Assembly (NCBI GenBank): GCA_033807695.1
Contig: CM066302.1
Span: 1,860,001-1,924,000 of the forward strand
DNA from: Daedaleopsis sinensis
Lineage: Eukaryota; Basidiomycota; Agaricomycetes; Polyporales; Polyporaceae
Direction of reading: 5' to 3'
DNA length: 64,000 bases
Positions 36,121 to 48,200 of this stretch are shown here, one piece after another (within the stretch, counting starts at the first letter, position 1; each line of letters opens with the position of its first letter). The notes below the pieces were generated by a model. It was given only the letters and a program-made list of their open reading frames with translations. It made no database searches and was not told the origin of the DNA. The translations under genes were made by a program, and so were the position numbers.

Positions 36121-37390
36121 TCATGAGTGGGTCCACGTCGGCTTCCTCTTCTCCGCGAACGCTGACATACCTGCAGCAGAGAGAAAGTGTGATAAGTTAT
36201 CTCGTGATCCCAGTAGCAAGACAGTGCAAGGTACTTACCCTCCTTCTGGTCCTTCGTCGCGAACATGGAGTGGAATAGCCTCCGCTCGTACCGCAAGCCC
36301 TCGTGGAGGGTGTGCTCGTACGCCGCGTTGACCGCCTCCTTGTTCGCCTGGACAGCGATCGCGCTCTTGCTCGCGATGACGCTCGCGACGCTGACCGCCT
36401 CCTTCACGACCTCGCCCTCGCCCTCGCCCACGACGCGCGAGACCATGCCCCACTCCGCGGCCTCCTTCGCGCTCCAGTTGCGGCCGGTGAGCGTAAGCTC
36501 CATCGTGCGCGACTTGCCGATCGCGTGCGCGAGGCGCTGCGTGCCCCCGCCCCCGGGGATCACGCCGATGTTGATCTCGGGCTGGCCGAAGACTGCAGTC
36601 GGCGAGGCGAGGATGATGTCGCACATGAGCGCAAGCTCGCAGCCACCTCCGAGCTGGATTCGAAGCGTGTCAGTGCTGAGTTCACACAACCTGCCGGGGC
36701 GGCCGACAAGAGCCGGGACGGATTGCGACAGAGATCGAAGGAAGACGCAATGCGAAGCCACGCTGCAAGCAACGAGTACCAGTCCCGAATTTGCAGTTAG
36801 ACAGTGGGTGCCAATGCGCATCCGCGTATGTGAAAGGACAGCAGAACTGCAAGAGCCGGACTCACCGCGTATCCGCTGACAGCAGCGATGATAGGCTTGC
36901 GAATAGTCGAGAGGAGGGACCAGCTCTCAAGGAACTTGCCCTTGAACACATCATGGACTGGGACAGCTCATGAGCAAGATGGTAACATCATGCTCAATGT
37001 CGACTCACATTCTTTGTCCTTCATCTCCTTGATGTCCGCCCCAGCTACCCCGCATTCGCTCAGCTCATGAAACGAACGAGCCGAACGAGCACACTCACCT
37101 GCGAAAGCCCTCTCGCTGCCCGTCAGGACCAGCGCGCGAATGCTGTCGTCCTCGTCCAGCTCCTTCAGCGCGGAGTTGAGCTCGGTGAACAACGGTGTGC
37201 TCAGAGCGTTGAGTGCCTTTGGGCGGTTGAGGGTAATGAGGGCGACGCCATCAGCGGGGCGGGAGGTGAGGATGTACTCAAACTGGGTGGTCGTCATGAA
37301 GCGGGCACGTATGGGGGTTGCCTGGCGGTATGCACGGAGGCTGCGGAGGGGAGCAGAGGAGGCGAGAGGGCGACGGAGGGACGAGAGCAT
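36121..37390 (-). CDS. Enoyl-CoA hydratase, mitochondrial (crotonase family)
   Basis: Hydrates trans-2-enoyl-CoA in fatty acid beta-oxidation and branched amino acid breakdown. Exons (minus): 37390-37099, 37044-37009, 36957-36866, 36653-36239, 36170-36121; 294 aa, close to the family length. The N-terminus ([18 protein letters not shown]) is a mitochondrial presequence. Crotonase marks: [30 protein letters not shown] (oxyanion hole), [15 protein letters not shown] with the first catalytic Glu, and [20 protein letters not shown] with the second. It ends [21 protein letters not shown] is the usual tail. The 212-bp intron 36654-36865 is longer than its neighbours. Very secure. Confidence 0.95.
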
Positions 37391-38556
37391 GGTTGGAGGT
37401 CAACTGACGGCGAGTATATAAGGATATCGCTGATCGCGGAGGTGATTGGGAGCCGAGTGTCCGAGACAGTGACCGTATGGGAGGATAAGTGTGCACTTAA
37501 GTATCTTCCTCTGGAGAAGACAGACGTATTTCATCGCGTACATGTCGACGTCAGTACATATCACCTAGCCGAGCCCGGAACCTCGGAAATCACATTCCTT
37601 CGGCTTGCCACAAACCACCATCCTCTCCTCGCCGCCAACCTCCGCATACATCCGCCCTTCCTCACACAGCTGGCTGGCGACGATGCTCGAGCGACGTAGA
37701 AAACTGGCGTCGGCGAGCTTGCTCGGAGTCTGTCTCACCTGCCCACATCGCACACACTCGGTTGTTCCCTATTTATTCTTCCGTCGCTCCACCACGCGAT
37801 GTCCCAAGTCCGTGTCGATTCCGGAGAGCTCACGAGGTGTCCACTGCGACCGGTATTACTGACACGACCATGTAAGCGTCGCCGATGGTGTGTAAGCCTC
37901 GCAGCGTGAATCAGCACACCGAGGGCGGTCAGTAGCTAGTTGGTCAGTCAATTGCTTAACTCCTTTCGGCCCACCCTCGCATATATGGCTGTCGGACGAA
38001 ACTGAACTGCCAACGATGGTCAACGTCAAGGACAGGCCGGGCTCTCAAGCTCAAGCTTCAAGTCTTACGTACTCACCCACTCAAGGAGCACGCTGACTCG
38101 CACTGTTAGGCCAAGGGGTACCTTCTCAAGATGCTGAACTTGGGATCGGCATGCACTATGGCCTAAGCTCTTCTTCTTCACGTCTTCCTGCCGAGTTCCG
38201 TCCACTGGGTCCTCCTCCTTAAATCTCGCTGGACAGCTGAAACGTTACGGTTGGGCTCTTCAAAGTGATTGTCCTCGAACTTGGAAGCTTAAGCCTGTCA
38301 GCGTTACTAGGGAACGCGCATCGTCTCCTTCTCGGACCAATCTTAGACCTCCTCGCGAGTATAGACATGCAGGATCCAGCTCGTATCCTGGACATTGGTG
38401 CGTACTCAGCCCTACTCACCCTGATACATGGCCTGATTCAGGAATCAGGAAGCTTGTCCTATGATTGACGGTCGCCGACAGAGCCCAGACGAGCAATTCG
38501 AGTATGATCACGGTAGAGATGGTTGGTCGTTCCCGCTGAAGCAGATCTAGTGATCA
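37391..38556. other. Divergent intergenic region, 1.2 kb
   Basis: Between the hydratase (-) and the first SET gene (+). TATATAA at 37415-37421 lies about 25 bases before the hydratase ATG. No gene supported; an open frame at 38265-38468 is hydrophobic but has no family. Confidence 0.45.
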
Positions 38557-38563
38557 TATATAA
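38557..38563 (+). promoter_or_regulatory. TATA box of the first SET-domain gene
   Basis: TATATAA, 173 bases before the chosen ATG at 38730. Three ATGs lie in between in another frame, so the true start may use an unseen upstream exon. Confidence 0.5.
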
Positions 38564-38729
38564 GGAACTTCGCGAGCCTCGTTCATGGCACGTTGCCATA
38601 GATTCGCTCGTGATTCACCCGAAGTCATGACGCCCACGTGGATCTGTGCGCCAGAGACAATGGAAGACTCGAACTGGCCGACTGCAACTTGCTCCTCTAC
38701 CCCCACCACCAGCATCGGACGACGTCGAC

Positions 38730-40191
38730 ATGCGCCGTGGTTTCCTCCTCCCAAAGGCCCCCGACTCCCTTCCCAAGTCCACTCCTCTCGCAGCCCCGAA
38801 ACTTCAGAGTCCAGGTCCAAAACTATGCCAAGACACCAACCAGTCCGCATCCTCGACGGTCTACGCCCCTCCTCGATCGACACCGATCTCCTCCTCGCCC
38901 ACAGTCAAAATCCCTACCGATTTCGCGTATACAGAGCTGCCAGCCATACCGGACATGCCACCCAACACCACCGGGATAGGCATACTAAGCTATGTTGAGA
39001 TGTCGCGGGAGTTAGCGTTCAACATCCCCTCCCACCTATGTACTGCGATGTTGCTCTTCGAGGGCATGCCTCGGGAGATCAGGAAAGTGTGCCCAGCCAT
39101 CCCGAAACCGTTCACTGCCCCATCCCCGCCTGTCTACAAGATACAGTCGGCCAAGGGCGCTGGCCTTGGCGTTGTCGCAACCACGAACATCGCGCGCGGA
39201 CAGACAATCATACGAGAACGCCCGCTGTTCGTCTTTCCGGCATGGATCCCGGCGGGTTCTGTGCAGGAAGCCGTTCAAGGCCTCGACGCCGTCGTCAACC
39301 TGATGCGTCCCGAGAACAAGGACGCGCTGTATGCGCTGTCGAATGCCAAGGGGCCCGAAGCCCCATCGCACCTCAAAGGCATCCTCGATACCAACGCGCT
39401 CGCCATAACCACGCTTCTTCCCGGCTATCCCGCGCGATACTCAGCAGTGGGGAGAGATACCAGTCGAATCAATCACAGGTACGCGCCACTCGATCGCTCC
39501 TGCTCGTTTTCCGTCATCCTCACCTGTTACTTTGCTTTGCATCAGCTGCTCTCCGAACGCCGCATACTTCTGGGACCTCGAGACGCTGACGATCACCGTC
39601 CGCGCCGTCTTTCCGATCCAGAAGGGCGAGCAGGTCACCATCTCGTATATCAACATCGCAAAGGTGTACGATGAGCGGCAAGCAGAGCTGAGCCGCAAGT
39701 ACAACTTCGCGTGCAAGTGCACCGCCTGCCGCCTGGAGACGACCGCCCGGTATCAGACCGACATGCAGCGGATCGTCATGCACTTGCTCAGCAGCTCAGG
39801 GCAGCCGGCGCGCGACGAGGCGGCGTTCGACAAGTGGCTCGCAGACGGTGCACCCGCGATCTCCTCCCAGCTCGCGCTCGACACGCACATGCGCTTGGAG
39901 GACGTCCTGCGCGAGCTCGAGCGCCTCGACGGCTTCTCGAGGGCACGGGCTGCGTTCGCCTGCATGCTGGCGGTGCAGGCGATCGAAGAGGACATCTGGG
40001 AGCCGGTGCTCGCGCGGATGGTCAAGGCGTACTCGGTGCTCGAGGACGAGGCGCACGTCCGCGAGTACGCGCTCATAGCCGCGCTCCTCAAGAAGGCACA
40101 CACGGGCGCGGACGGGGGCTGGGCGGAGGTCGCGCGGAACCCGCGCAAGACGGACTGGTGGGCGAGGCTCGGCGCGAAGCGCGTTCGTTGA
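38730..40191 (+). CDS. SET-domain protein, SMYD-like without MYND (tandem copy 1)
   Basis: Probable protein lysine methyltransferase using S-adenosylmethionine. Exons 38730-39478 and 39546-40191, 464 aa from the first ATG in frame; the N-terminus may be longer. SET landmarks: GAGLGVVATTNIARGQTII (entry), INHSCSPNAAYFW (NHxC core, rebuilt across the intron), KGEQVTISYINIAKVYDERQ with the catalytic Tyr, and the post-SET cysteines FACKCTACRL. No MYND zinc finger is seen between the SET halves. C-terminal helical region (EEDIWEPVLARMVKAYSVL) follows, as in similar fungal proteins. The intron splits the Ser codon of NHS in both tandem copies. Target unknown. Confidence 0.83.
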
Positions 40192-40461
40192 CGGCGGAGG
40201 CGGCGCTGGCCGTTGTGCGATTCCCGTCGTGCGTCCCGTGTGCGTGTACGATTACGACAGCGAAGGGCGTGCTCGAGACGACCGCAGCACGTTGCGTTCG
40301 AGCCCCGTCCGTGTTCTTGTTCGAGGATAGCTGCTGCCCTGTGTGGATAGTTCTGTACGAGATGCTCGTGTCTGCTGAAACTCAATCCTTCTCTATATCG
40401 ATGCGATTTCGTCTCTCGTTCTTCCTGGACCCCCCTCTCGCTGAGCTCCAGTTGCACAGTC

Positions 40462-41867
40462 ATGGCCCACGGCGACGACGGACTCGTGTTGCAAACCCCG
40501 AAGTCTTCTCAACTCCCTGCTCCTCCCGGAGTGCTACGATCCTCAGACGCAAGTCGAACGTCAGACATGATCTCAATTCCCTCAGTCATGTTCGAGCCCG
40601 CGCCGGTCCTCGACGCCTTCTACGACGGCCGAGGGCGTGCGTTCGAATACATGTCGTTCCCCTCCGAGCCCGACGTCCCGCCCCACCTCGTGACCGTGAT
40701 GCTCCTGTACTCCGGCATGGCCGAGGAGCTCCGCACGACGACGCCCGGGTTCCCGCTCCCCTTCTCCCCGCCCTCCCCGCCGAGCTACAAGATCGCCCCG
40801 GTGAAGGGCATGGGGCACGGGATGGTCGCGACGACGCCCATCGCGCGCGGGCAGACGATCGTGCGCGAGCGGCCGCTCGTCGTCTTCCCGCAGGCGCTCC
40901 CGTCGCGCAACGACACCGAGGCGGCCGGGATCATCGAGGACATGCGCCGCGCGATGCGCGCGGAGAACCAGGCGGCGTTCCAGGCGCTCTGGAACGCGAA
41001 GGGCCCCGCGTGGCCGTCGCACCTCAAGGGCGTCCTCGACACGAACTCGTTCGTCCTCCCCGGGGAGATGCCGGCGTACCGCTCGTCGTACTCGGGCCTC
41101 GCGCGGGACATCTCGCGCGTGAACCACAGGTGGGCCGTGCGCTCTCCCACTCCCATCCACCTGCTGAGCATGAACCACATACGTACATACATACTTCCTG
41201 GCGCGCGAGCAGCTGCACGCCGAACGCACACGTCGCCTGGGACCGCGACACGCTCACCTTCGTCCTCCGCGCGTACACCCCGATCCGCGCCGGGGCGCAG
41301 GTGACGATCGCGTACGTGGGCATGCCCGACGGGCACCGCGCGCGGCAGGCGGAGCTCATGCGGCGCTACGGGTTCGCGTGCGCGTGCGCGGTGTGCAGCG
41401 CCTCCGCGCGCGCGCGCAACGCGAGCGACTTCCGGCGCGCGGTCGTCTGCATGCGCGCGACGGACGCGGACATGGCCGAGGACGAGGCGCGCTTCCGTGC
41501 GTGGGTCGCGGATGGGGCCCCTGTGGGCGCGAAGAAGGCGCGGGGGAGGGCCTCCGCGGCGATGGTGTTGTACAAGGAGTTGGACGGGCTCGATGGGTTC
41601 AGGCGGGCGCAGCTGACGCTGCAGTGCATGGAGGAGGAGGGGTGGTTCCACGGGAAGCTCTGGGAGCCGGTTCTTGCGAGGCTGGTGAAGGGGTATTCGG
41701 TGCTGGAGGACGAGGAGGCCGTCCGGAAGTATGCGATCACGGCTGCGCTGTTGCGGAAGACGTATACGGGGTCGGACGGAGGCTGGGCAGCGGTCGCAAG
41801 GAGCCCGAAGCAGACGGAGTGGTGGGGAAAGTTGGGGACGAAGAGAGCGCAGCTGTGCGTCGGGTAG
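40462..41867 (+). CDS. SET-domain protein, SMYD-like without MYND (tandem copy 2)
   Basis: Tandem duplicate of the preceding gene, 270 bases downstream on the same strand. Exons 40462-41129 and 41213-41867, 440 aa; the intron is at the same codon and phase. Landmarks: GMGHGMVATTPIARGQTIV, VNHSCTPNAHVAWD, AGAQVTIAYVGMPDGHRARQ, post-SET FACACAVCSA, and the shared C-terminus (GSDGGWAAVARSPKQTEWW). All expected catalytic and cysteine positions are present, so both copies look functional. Much higher G+C at third positions than copy 1, especially after 40620. Target unknown. Confidence 0.85.
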
Positions 41868-43042
41868 ACTCTTGGCCAGGATACGGCTTGCTGTTCTATA
41901 TTCAAGTAGACCCTGGGGCCAGCTGCAGGCTGCAGTGGCCTTGCATGCATTGTGTAGACTCACAGTCGCGTCTTGTCACACGCACGTGCCTCCTCCAGTC
42001 ACAACTTGTCGACCGCTGGTAAAGAGAAGACCGCGACATTTTGGCACTCAACCTGATGCCAGCAGCCAGACACTGACTTGAAGTGGTAGGCTACTTTTTG
42101 GTAGTGAGTTACCCTCTTGCCCTTCAAGCTTCATCCATAGGTTGTCTGACTGACAGGACATCCTCCATTATCGGCCTTGCTGGCAGACTTGGAGAGAATA
42201 TGTATTGGTGGAAAACATCGCCGACACTCGGTGATGGACAAACATAGAACATCAATTCTCCCCGCCGGTCTCTGGGGGCTTCCATGCAAGCTTTCAAGAG
42301 GGTCACCCCACATTGTCTGGCGTAGATCGCCTCAGCGTTGACGGGAACGCCGATAGAGACAAATGCATAGCGTTTGAGCGTTATGATGAAGTTCTTCCCA
42401 TCTTTGTAGTGACGTCTTCGCCGCTGGACGTGAAGTAAGTCCTACGGGCGAGCGACTTCTCCGTTACTGATTCGGGAAAGCGAACCATACGCGCAAACCC
42501 CAGTGAGTACAGAAATGAAATTCGCTCAGGAAATATTCTCACAACACGACAGGCGGCGTAGATGTAGAGGAGGAAATTAACAACAACTCCAAACCCCAGG
42601 TCTCAAGATCTCATATCTCAGGCCTCAGGCGCCATACACGCGCAGGAAGTCCGCTCGCGCAACTGAGAACTTTCTATTCGGAAGGTGGGTAGGATATCAG
42701 TATTCTCGAGCTTGACTGGCACACGATGTCCTGGACGACATTGGTAGGCCAGCGCCATTTTCTGACCGGAGTGACTAGACTAACACACATGTGGCATTGG
42801 AAAATCTATTGATCACAGCATGCTCAAGTGGACAACGGCAGGCATAGGTGGTCGGTAGCCCCCGCGAACGCTCGACGTCTAGCCCACAAGTTGCCAACCA
42901 AAGGCAATACTCCCGAGGCGATGTCGAAACTTGGTGTTATCTCTCGAATGTGCTTTACGTTGAGGCCTCCGCATGACTGGACGAATGAATGGGGTGCCGA
43001 TATGGGCACTCCGATCTGACGTTAGCAAGGTTCGTGTTCGCC
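41868..43042. other. Intergenic, 1.2 kb
   Basis: Upstream of the agmatinase-like gene. Only short open frames, none with a family. Confidence 0.45.
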
Positions 43043-43049
43043 TATAAAT
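43043..43049 (+). promoter_or_regulatory. TATA box of the agmatinase-like gene
   Basis: TATAAAT, 76 bases before the start codon region at 43125. Confidence 0.6.
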
Positions 43050-43124
43050 GCTGCAAGCTTTGCTGAACGTTTGACCAGGCTTCTCACCTCCTCTAGAGTC
43101 TACCTTCTCCCAACATCAGACTCG

Positions 43125-44782
43125 ATGAACGGACTGTCTACCGTCGCGCATCTTCTCCTCGCCCTAGCGAGCATACGCCTCGTCCTCGCTCATGACCACG
43201 GCCACGGCCATGGACAAGTTCCCCTCGACGACCTCCGCCGGACAAGCTACGGCGAGGATCCGTTGTGGAAGGACAAGTACGGCGGCGTCGGGGACCAGAC
43301 CTTCTCCGGCCTCCTCTCCTTCTCCCACCTCCCATACACGGCCTGTCTCATGAACGAGAGCGCGTCGTTCGACATCGGCATCCTAGGCATGCCGTTCGAC
43401 ACGGGCGTGTCGTACCGGACCGGTGCTCGATTCGGACCCTACGCCATCCGGTCCGGCAGCAGGCCACAGCTGGAGAGCTGGGGCTACACCGTCGCGTGGA
43501 ACAGCAGCCCATACGAGCTTACGAACGTCCTTGACTGTGGAGACGTGAGAATCTACTCTCCTTTTGCCAGTCTAACCTTGTTGCTCACGGCCCTGCCTCA
43601 GGTTCCGGTGAACCCATTCGACAACGCGCTTGCGCTCGACCAGATGGAGATTGCCTATCATACCTTGCTCAGGCGCACTCCGACCAACAAGGACCCCAGC
43701 AAGGACATCACCAAGAAGTTTGCGAAGGACGGGAAAGCGCATCCCCGTATCGTCAGGTACGGATAGGAACGTTCCATTCTGCATCGTCAATACCACACTG
43801 AGGACCTCGAACAGCCTCGGCGGCGACCACACCATCGTCCTCCCGGTGCTCCGCGCGCTCAACAAGGTATACGGCCCCGTCGCCGTCATCCACTTCGATG
43901 CGCACCTGGACACCTGGACGACGCTCTCGGACCCCCCGGGCGGGCCGACCGACCCCAAGCAGTACCTGACCAACCACGGCACATTCTTCTACGTCGCGCA
44001 CGGCGAGGGGCTCATCGCGAACAACAGCATCCACGCCGGCCTCCGCTGCAAGATGACTGTGCGTCTCGCATTGTATACTCACCGTCTGCGTGCTGACAGC
44101 CTCGTCCGCACTGGCATCAGGGGGTGGAGGACCTGAACAACGATGCCGAAGTCGGCTTCCAGTTCGTAACGTCGGACGACATCGATACGCATGGCCCTGA
44201 CGCGATCATCGAGCGCATCCGCACCCGGATCGGCGACTCTCCCGTCTACCTGAGGTACGCGTTGTTCATCCGTTTCTAGCTATATGACGAGGTAGCTCAC
44301 GCACGCACGCGCGCAGCTTGGACATCGATGTCGTAGGTCAGTCAAATGCCTATACAGAGTCGCTCTAGAAGGACTTTACTCATATGCCACGTTCAGACCC
44401 CGGTATGGCTCCCGGCACGGGTACCCCGGAGGCGGGTGGGTGGACTACCCGCGAGGTCAAGCGAATCCTTCGCGGCCTCTCAGGACTCAACTTCGTGTAC
44501 GCCCTACCTGCTTCTCTCCCCCACTGCGCTGAGAGCACTCACGTCTTTGCAGCGGTATGGACGTTGTGGAGGTTTCTCCTCCGTTCGATCACGGTCAGTG
44601 GTCCAGCATAGTTGTGCCTTACCAGCGAGGGCTCACTGACACGTCCGGGCACAGGCGAGGTCACCGGAGTCGCCGCCGCCAACATCGTGCACGACTTCTT
44701 GGAGATGATGGTCAACACCAAGCCCCCGACTGGCTTCCCCCATTGGCCCTCCTCCGACTCCGCTCGCCAGGACGAGCTGTGA
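43125..44782 (+). CDS. Agmatinase/arginase-family ureohydrolase with signal peptide
   Basis: Mn-dependent hydrolysis of a guanidino compound to urea plus an amine. Exons 43125-43544, 43602-43756, 43815-44058, 44121-44254, 44317-44336, 44397-44496, 44553-44593, 44655-44782; 413 aa. Residues 1-22 are a signal peptide ([13 protein letters not shown]), followed by an unusual His/Gly run (HDHGHGHGQ). All metal ligands are in place: [21 protein letters not shown] and [19 protein letters not shown], the last spanning a 20-base exon. [13 protein letters not shown] and the C-terminal [13 protein letters not shown] complete the fold. The family contains agmatinase, guanidinobutyrase and proclavaminate amidinohydrolase, so the natural substrate is open. 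It lies convergent to the ABC transporter gene and near the NRPS. Confidence 0.9.
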
Positions 44783-45218
44783 ATCGCATACATGCACGCC
44801 CTCAAAGAAGTGTGAATCGCACATATATGCCTATCACATGCCCACTGCGCACGCAATTTGGAGATTAGTACTTTGGTACGACCTGACAATGACCAAGCTT
44901 TTATGCATTCCACTCTACAATGCTAGTTGGGACGCACTGCCAGAGGGGACAATGCATGTATCCGTTTGTTATTTGCAAGCTTCCGTCGAGCGAGTCTGTT
45001 GCCACACATTCACAGGTTATGATATTACCCTCCAGCGCGTAGTATATGAGATTTCAGATCAGGCCTGTCATCTGCGGACCGTGTCCGCGATGAGTCATAA
45101 TGTCCATTGACGCGTCGCTCATGCCAAGGTCGAGGCTGAAGAATTTCCAACCAATTAGGGAACTAGCAACTTAGTACTTGTTGTAAGGTATACCTAGGGA
45201 GTAACATACGACGTGACT
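44783..45218. other. Convergent intergenic region, 0.4 kb
   Basis: 3' ends of the ureohydrolase (+) and ABC transporter (-) face each other. No gene or repeat seen. Confidence 0.4.
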
Positions 45219-48200
45219 TTACATCGTCGAGTCGTTACGCAGACGTCCAAACATACTCGTCTCATCCTGTAACAAGATCGCCGGGTTTCCAACCTCGACA
45301 ATCCTCCCGGCATCCAGAACAGCGACCTGGTCGTAGTCGACGATGGTTCCTATGCGATGCGCGACAGTCACCACGGTGTAGTCCTTGAACGCCGCTCTGA
45401 TAGTCTCCTGTATCGTCTTGTCCGTGTCAACGTCCAGGTTGCCGGTCGCCTCGTCGAGCAGAACGATCTTGTTTTTCCTGAGCAACGCCCGCGCGAGAGC
45501 GAGCAACTGAGTTTGCCCCTTGCTGAGCTCGTTGCCGCGTACACTCAGAGACTGCTCGAGCTTGTCCTCGAACCCGCTGATCACGTCCTTCAGCTAAGTA
45601 TATCGGGTCAGTCAATTTGTTCTGGGCAAGGGTCGCGCCGGCTATGAACGAACCTGAGAGGCTTCAATGGCTTCCCATATCTCGGCGTCCGTCTTCTGCC
45701 CCGAGAGGTCGACGTTTTCTCTCACCGTCCCGTCAATGATCAGAGGCTCCTGGGGAACAACAGTGATGTTGCGGCGGAGCGTTCGCCGAGGTACCGTTGC
45801 GGTGTCCTGCTTATCGACTAAAGCATCTGCGTGAGCCTCTACCGCGAAGCCGCCCGCCATCGCAAAAACTCACTGATGATCTTCCCTTGTACATCCAAGG
45901 CTCGCAGAATTGCAAGTATCATAGTACTGAGACGCAAACCGATTAGAACCCGAGCATAGCTCGACAAAAGACCTTTACCTCTTTCCAGATCCAGTTCTTC
46001 CACAGAGCCCCACATTGCTTCCGCCCGCGACAGACCAGGTGATGCCTTTCAAAGTCGGCTCCGTCTGACCCGCATAGCTTGCGGTCATGTTCTCGAACTC
46101 AATCGCGCCGCTCGATGGCCACGAAGGGTCAGAGACGTTTTTCCCGTTCGCAGCGTCGTCGTCTTCCTCTGGAGGCAGCTGTGTATACTCCAGGTTCCTC
46201 TCGATGGCCACAGCGGCGATTTCGAGCTGGGTCCAGGACGTCAGCACCAGACTGATGATGTCCTGGAGCGACACCGCCTGGGACAAGCCAACGGCGAAGA
46301 GACCCGCGGAGGTGCTCTTGCGAGTGCCGACCGCAATCAGGACGAAGCAAGTGTTGATCACCGCGGTTATGACGCCCACAGTTGTAGCGAGCCAAAGACG
46401 TGAGACGTTAGTCAGGTAGAAGGGAACCTGGGATCGCGCGAGAAGGGCCGAGTTTGCAGCGGCGTAGGGAACGTCCTTCCGGGCAGCGCGAATCGTAAGG
46501 AGACCATTCAGCTCCACGGTTTCTGCGAAGAGCGTATACAGCGGCCCTTTGCTAGACAAGTCCAGTCGCCGGAGTTGACGGGATGTGGCCTATGTACCGA
46601 TGAGTGACGGGAGGGTACGTTTATGTGAATCACTCACGAGGTAGAACTTCTGAATGACGTAGACGAGTACGAGCATAAATGCGACGACGATGGCGAGATA
46701 CGGCACAGAGACGATCATTAGGATCGCGCTGCCGATCATGCGAGTCGCCTCGTAGCCGAAGTCATGCATTGCCAGGGGGAACTCAAAGTCGAGGATGAAC
46801 ACATCCTGACTGAAGCGACTGATGACCTTGCCAGCGGACGTGCTGCCGAAGAATGACATTGGCGCAGCCATCACTGCCCCGAACATGTTTGAATGGAGGG
46901 CGGATGAGGCCCCGGGGACAAGGCGCATGATGAAAAAGTAGAAGACGGTGGTGAAAGCGATAGTGTACGCGACTTCCACGGCAGCGTATCCGCCGAGGTA
47001 TCGACCGAGGATAGAAGAGGCCGACCCAGAGCCTTCGTCGTTTGCAGCCGCCCAGAGTTGGAGGTAGACAGGGGTGACGATCTGAATGCCAACGGTGACT
47101 AGAAGGAACAGCCCGTATAACGCCATGGACGGGTAGCCTGCTCCTGCGAAGTAGTGCATGTAAGCCGCGACGCCGCTAGACCCGTGCTGGATCGCGTCTA
47201 TCTCCTCTTGCTCAGCTTCTGCCTTATCGATGTCCTCCACAGAATCGTCATACGCGGTGACTTGTTGCGCGGACTCGTCCGTAGCAGCTGTAGACCGAGA
47301 GTGCTCACGAATGAGAGTGCCCGTTGGGCCTTCGGTAGTCGATAGCTGCTCAAAAGTGCCTTGCTCTAGGATGCTACCTGTGCCGAGCATCACTATCCAA
47401 TCCATTCTCTGGAGATGAGAGACTAGGAATCGAATTGTTGTAAGTTAGTTGTACGAGTCACAACAGTGAATGTACCCACTTTTGTTTGTCGCCAGCACCA
47501 CAGTACGACCCTTGAGCAGACCGGATGTTCCGAAGAGAGATTCGAATACAGACGCTGAGGTTGTACCGTCCAGCGCGGCGAAAACATCATCTAAGAGCAC
47601 AACGCGACTTCGAGAGTAGACTGCGCGGGCGAGGGCCTATAAACCGGTCAGTCACTACTCTCAAGGTGAAGTACGACGGATGACTCACAATCCGCGCTTT
47701 CTGACCGCCGCTCAGCCCCTTGGCCATTCTGCTATCGAGGGCGGTTGCACCGAAGTCAACGTCAAGCGCGCATGCGCGAACCACGGTATTGAACCAGTTC
47801 CTATCCATGGGAGACGAGAATAGGATATTCTGCTCGATAGACAGGCTGGTTCGCAGCCAAGGCACCTGTGAGCAGAAAGCAATGTCGTCACGGATAGGGG
47901 TGCGCGAGATGTTGCCAATGGCTGTAGTCTCCCCTAGCAAAGACGCGAGCAGAGTGGTCTTTCCCTGGTTTCTGAGTGAGTACTGTCGTTCCTGCATTCA
48001 ATTTCAACTCGACCACTGACCGTTCCAACGCGACCGATGACTGCGGTAGTCTTACCCATTGGAACTTGCAGCTCAATATTCTCAAGGACCTTCTTCTCGC
48101 CCCAACCGTAGGTGCCGCGCAGCTCGAAGCTCCCGAAACTCTCCCCAAGCTCCCCAGCTTTCTCGTCGATCTGCGAGCCCTGCTTATCGACGATGCTCAG

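Noticed and set aside
39711..41867. 718-codon plus-strand frame covering both SET genes
   Set aside because: It is the +2 frame of the SET coding exons and an artefact of high third-position G+C; the true frames carry the SET motifs.
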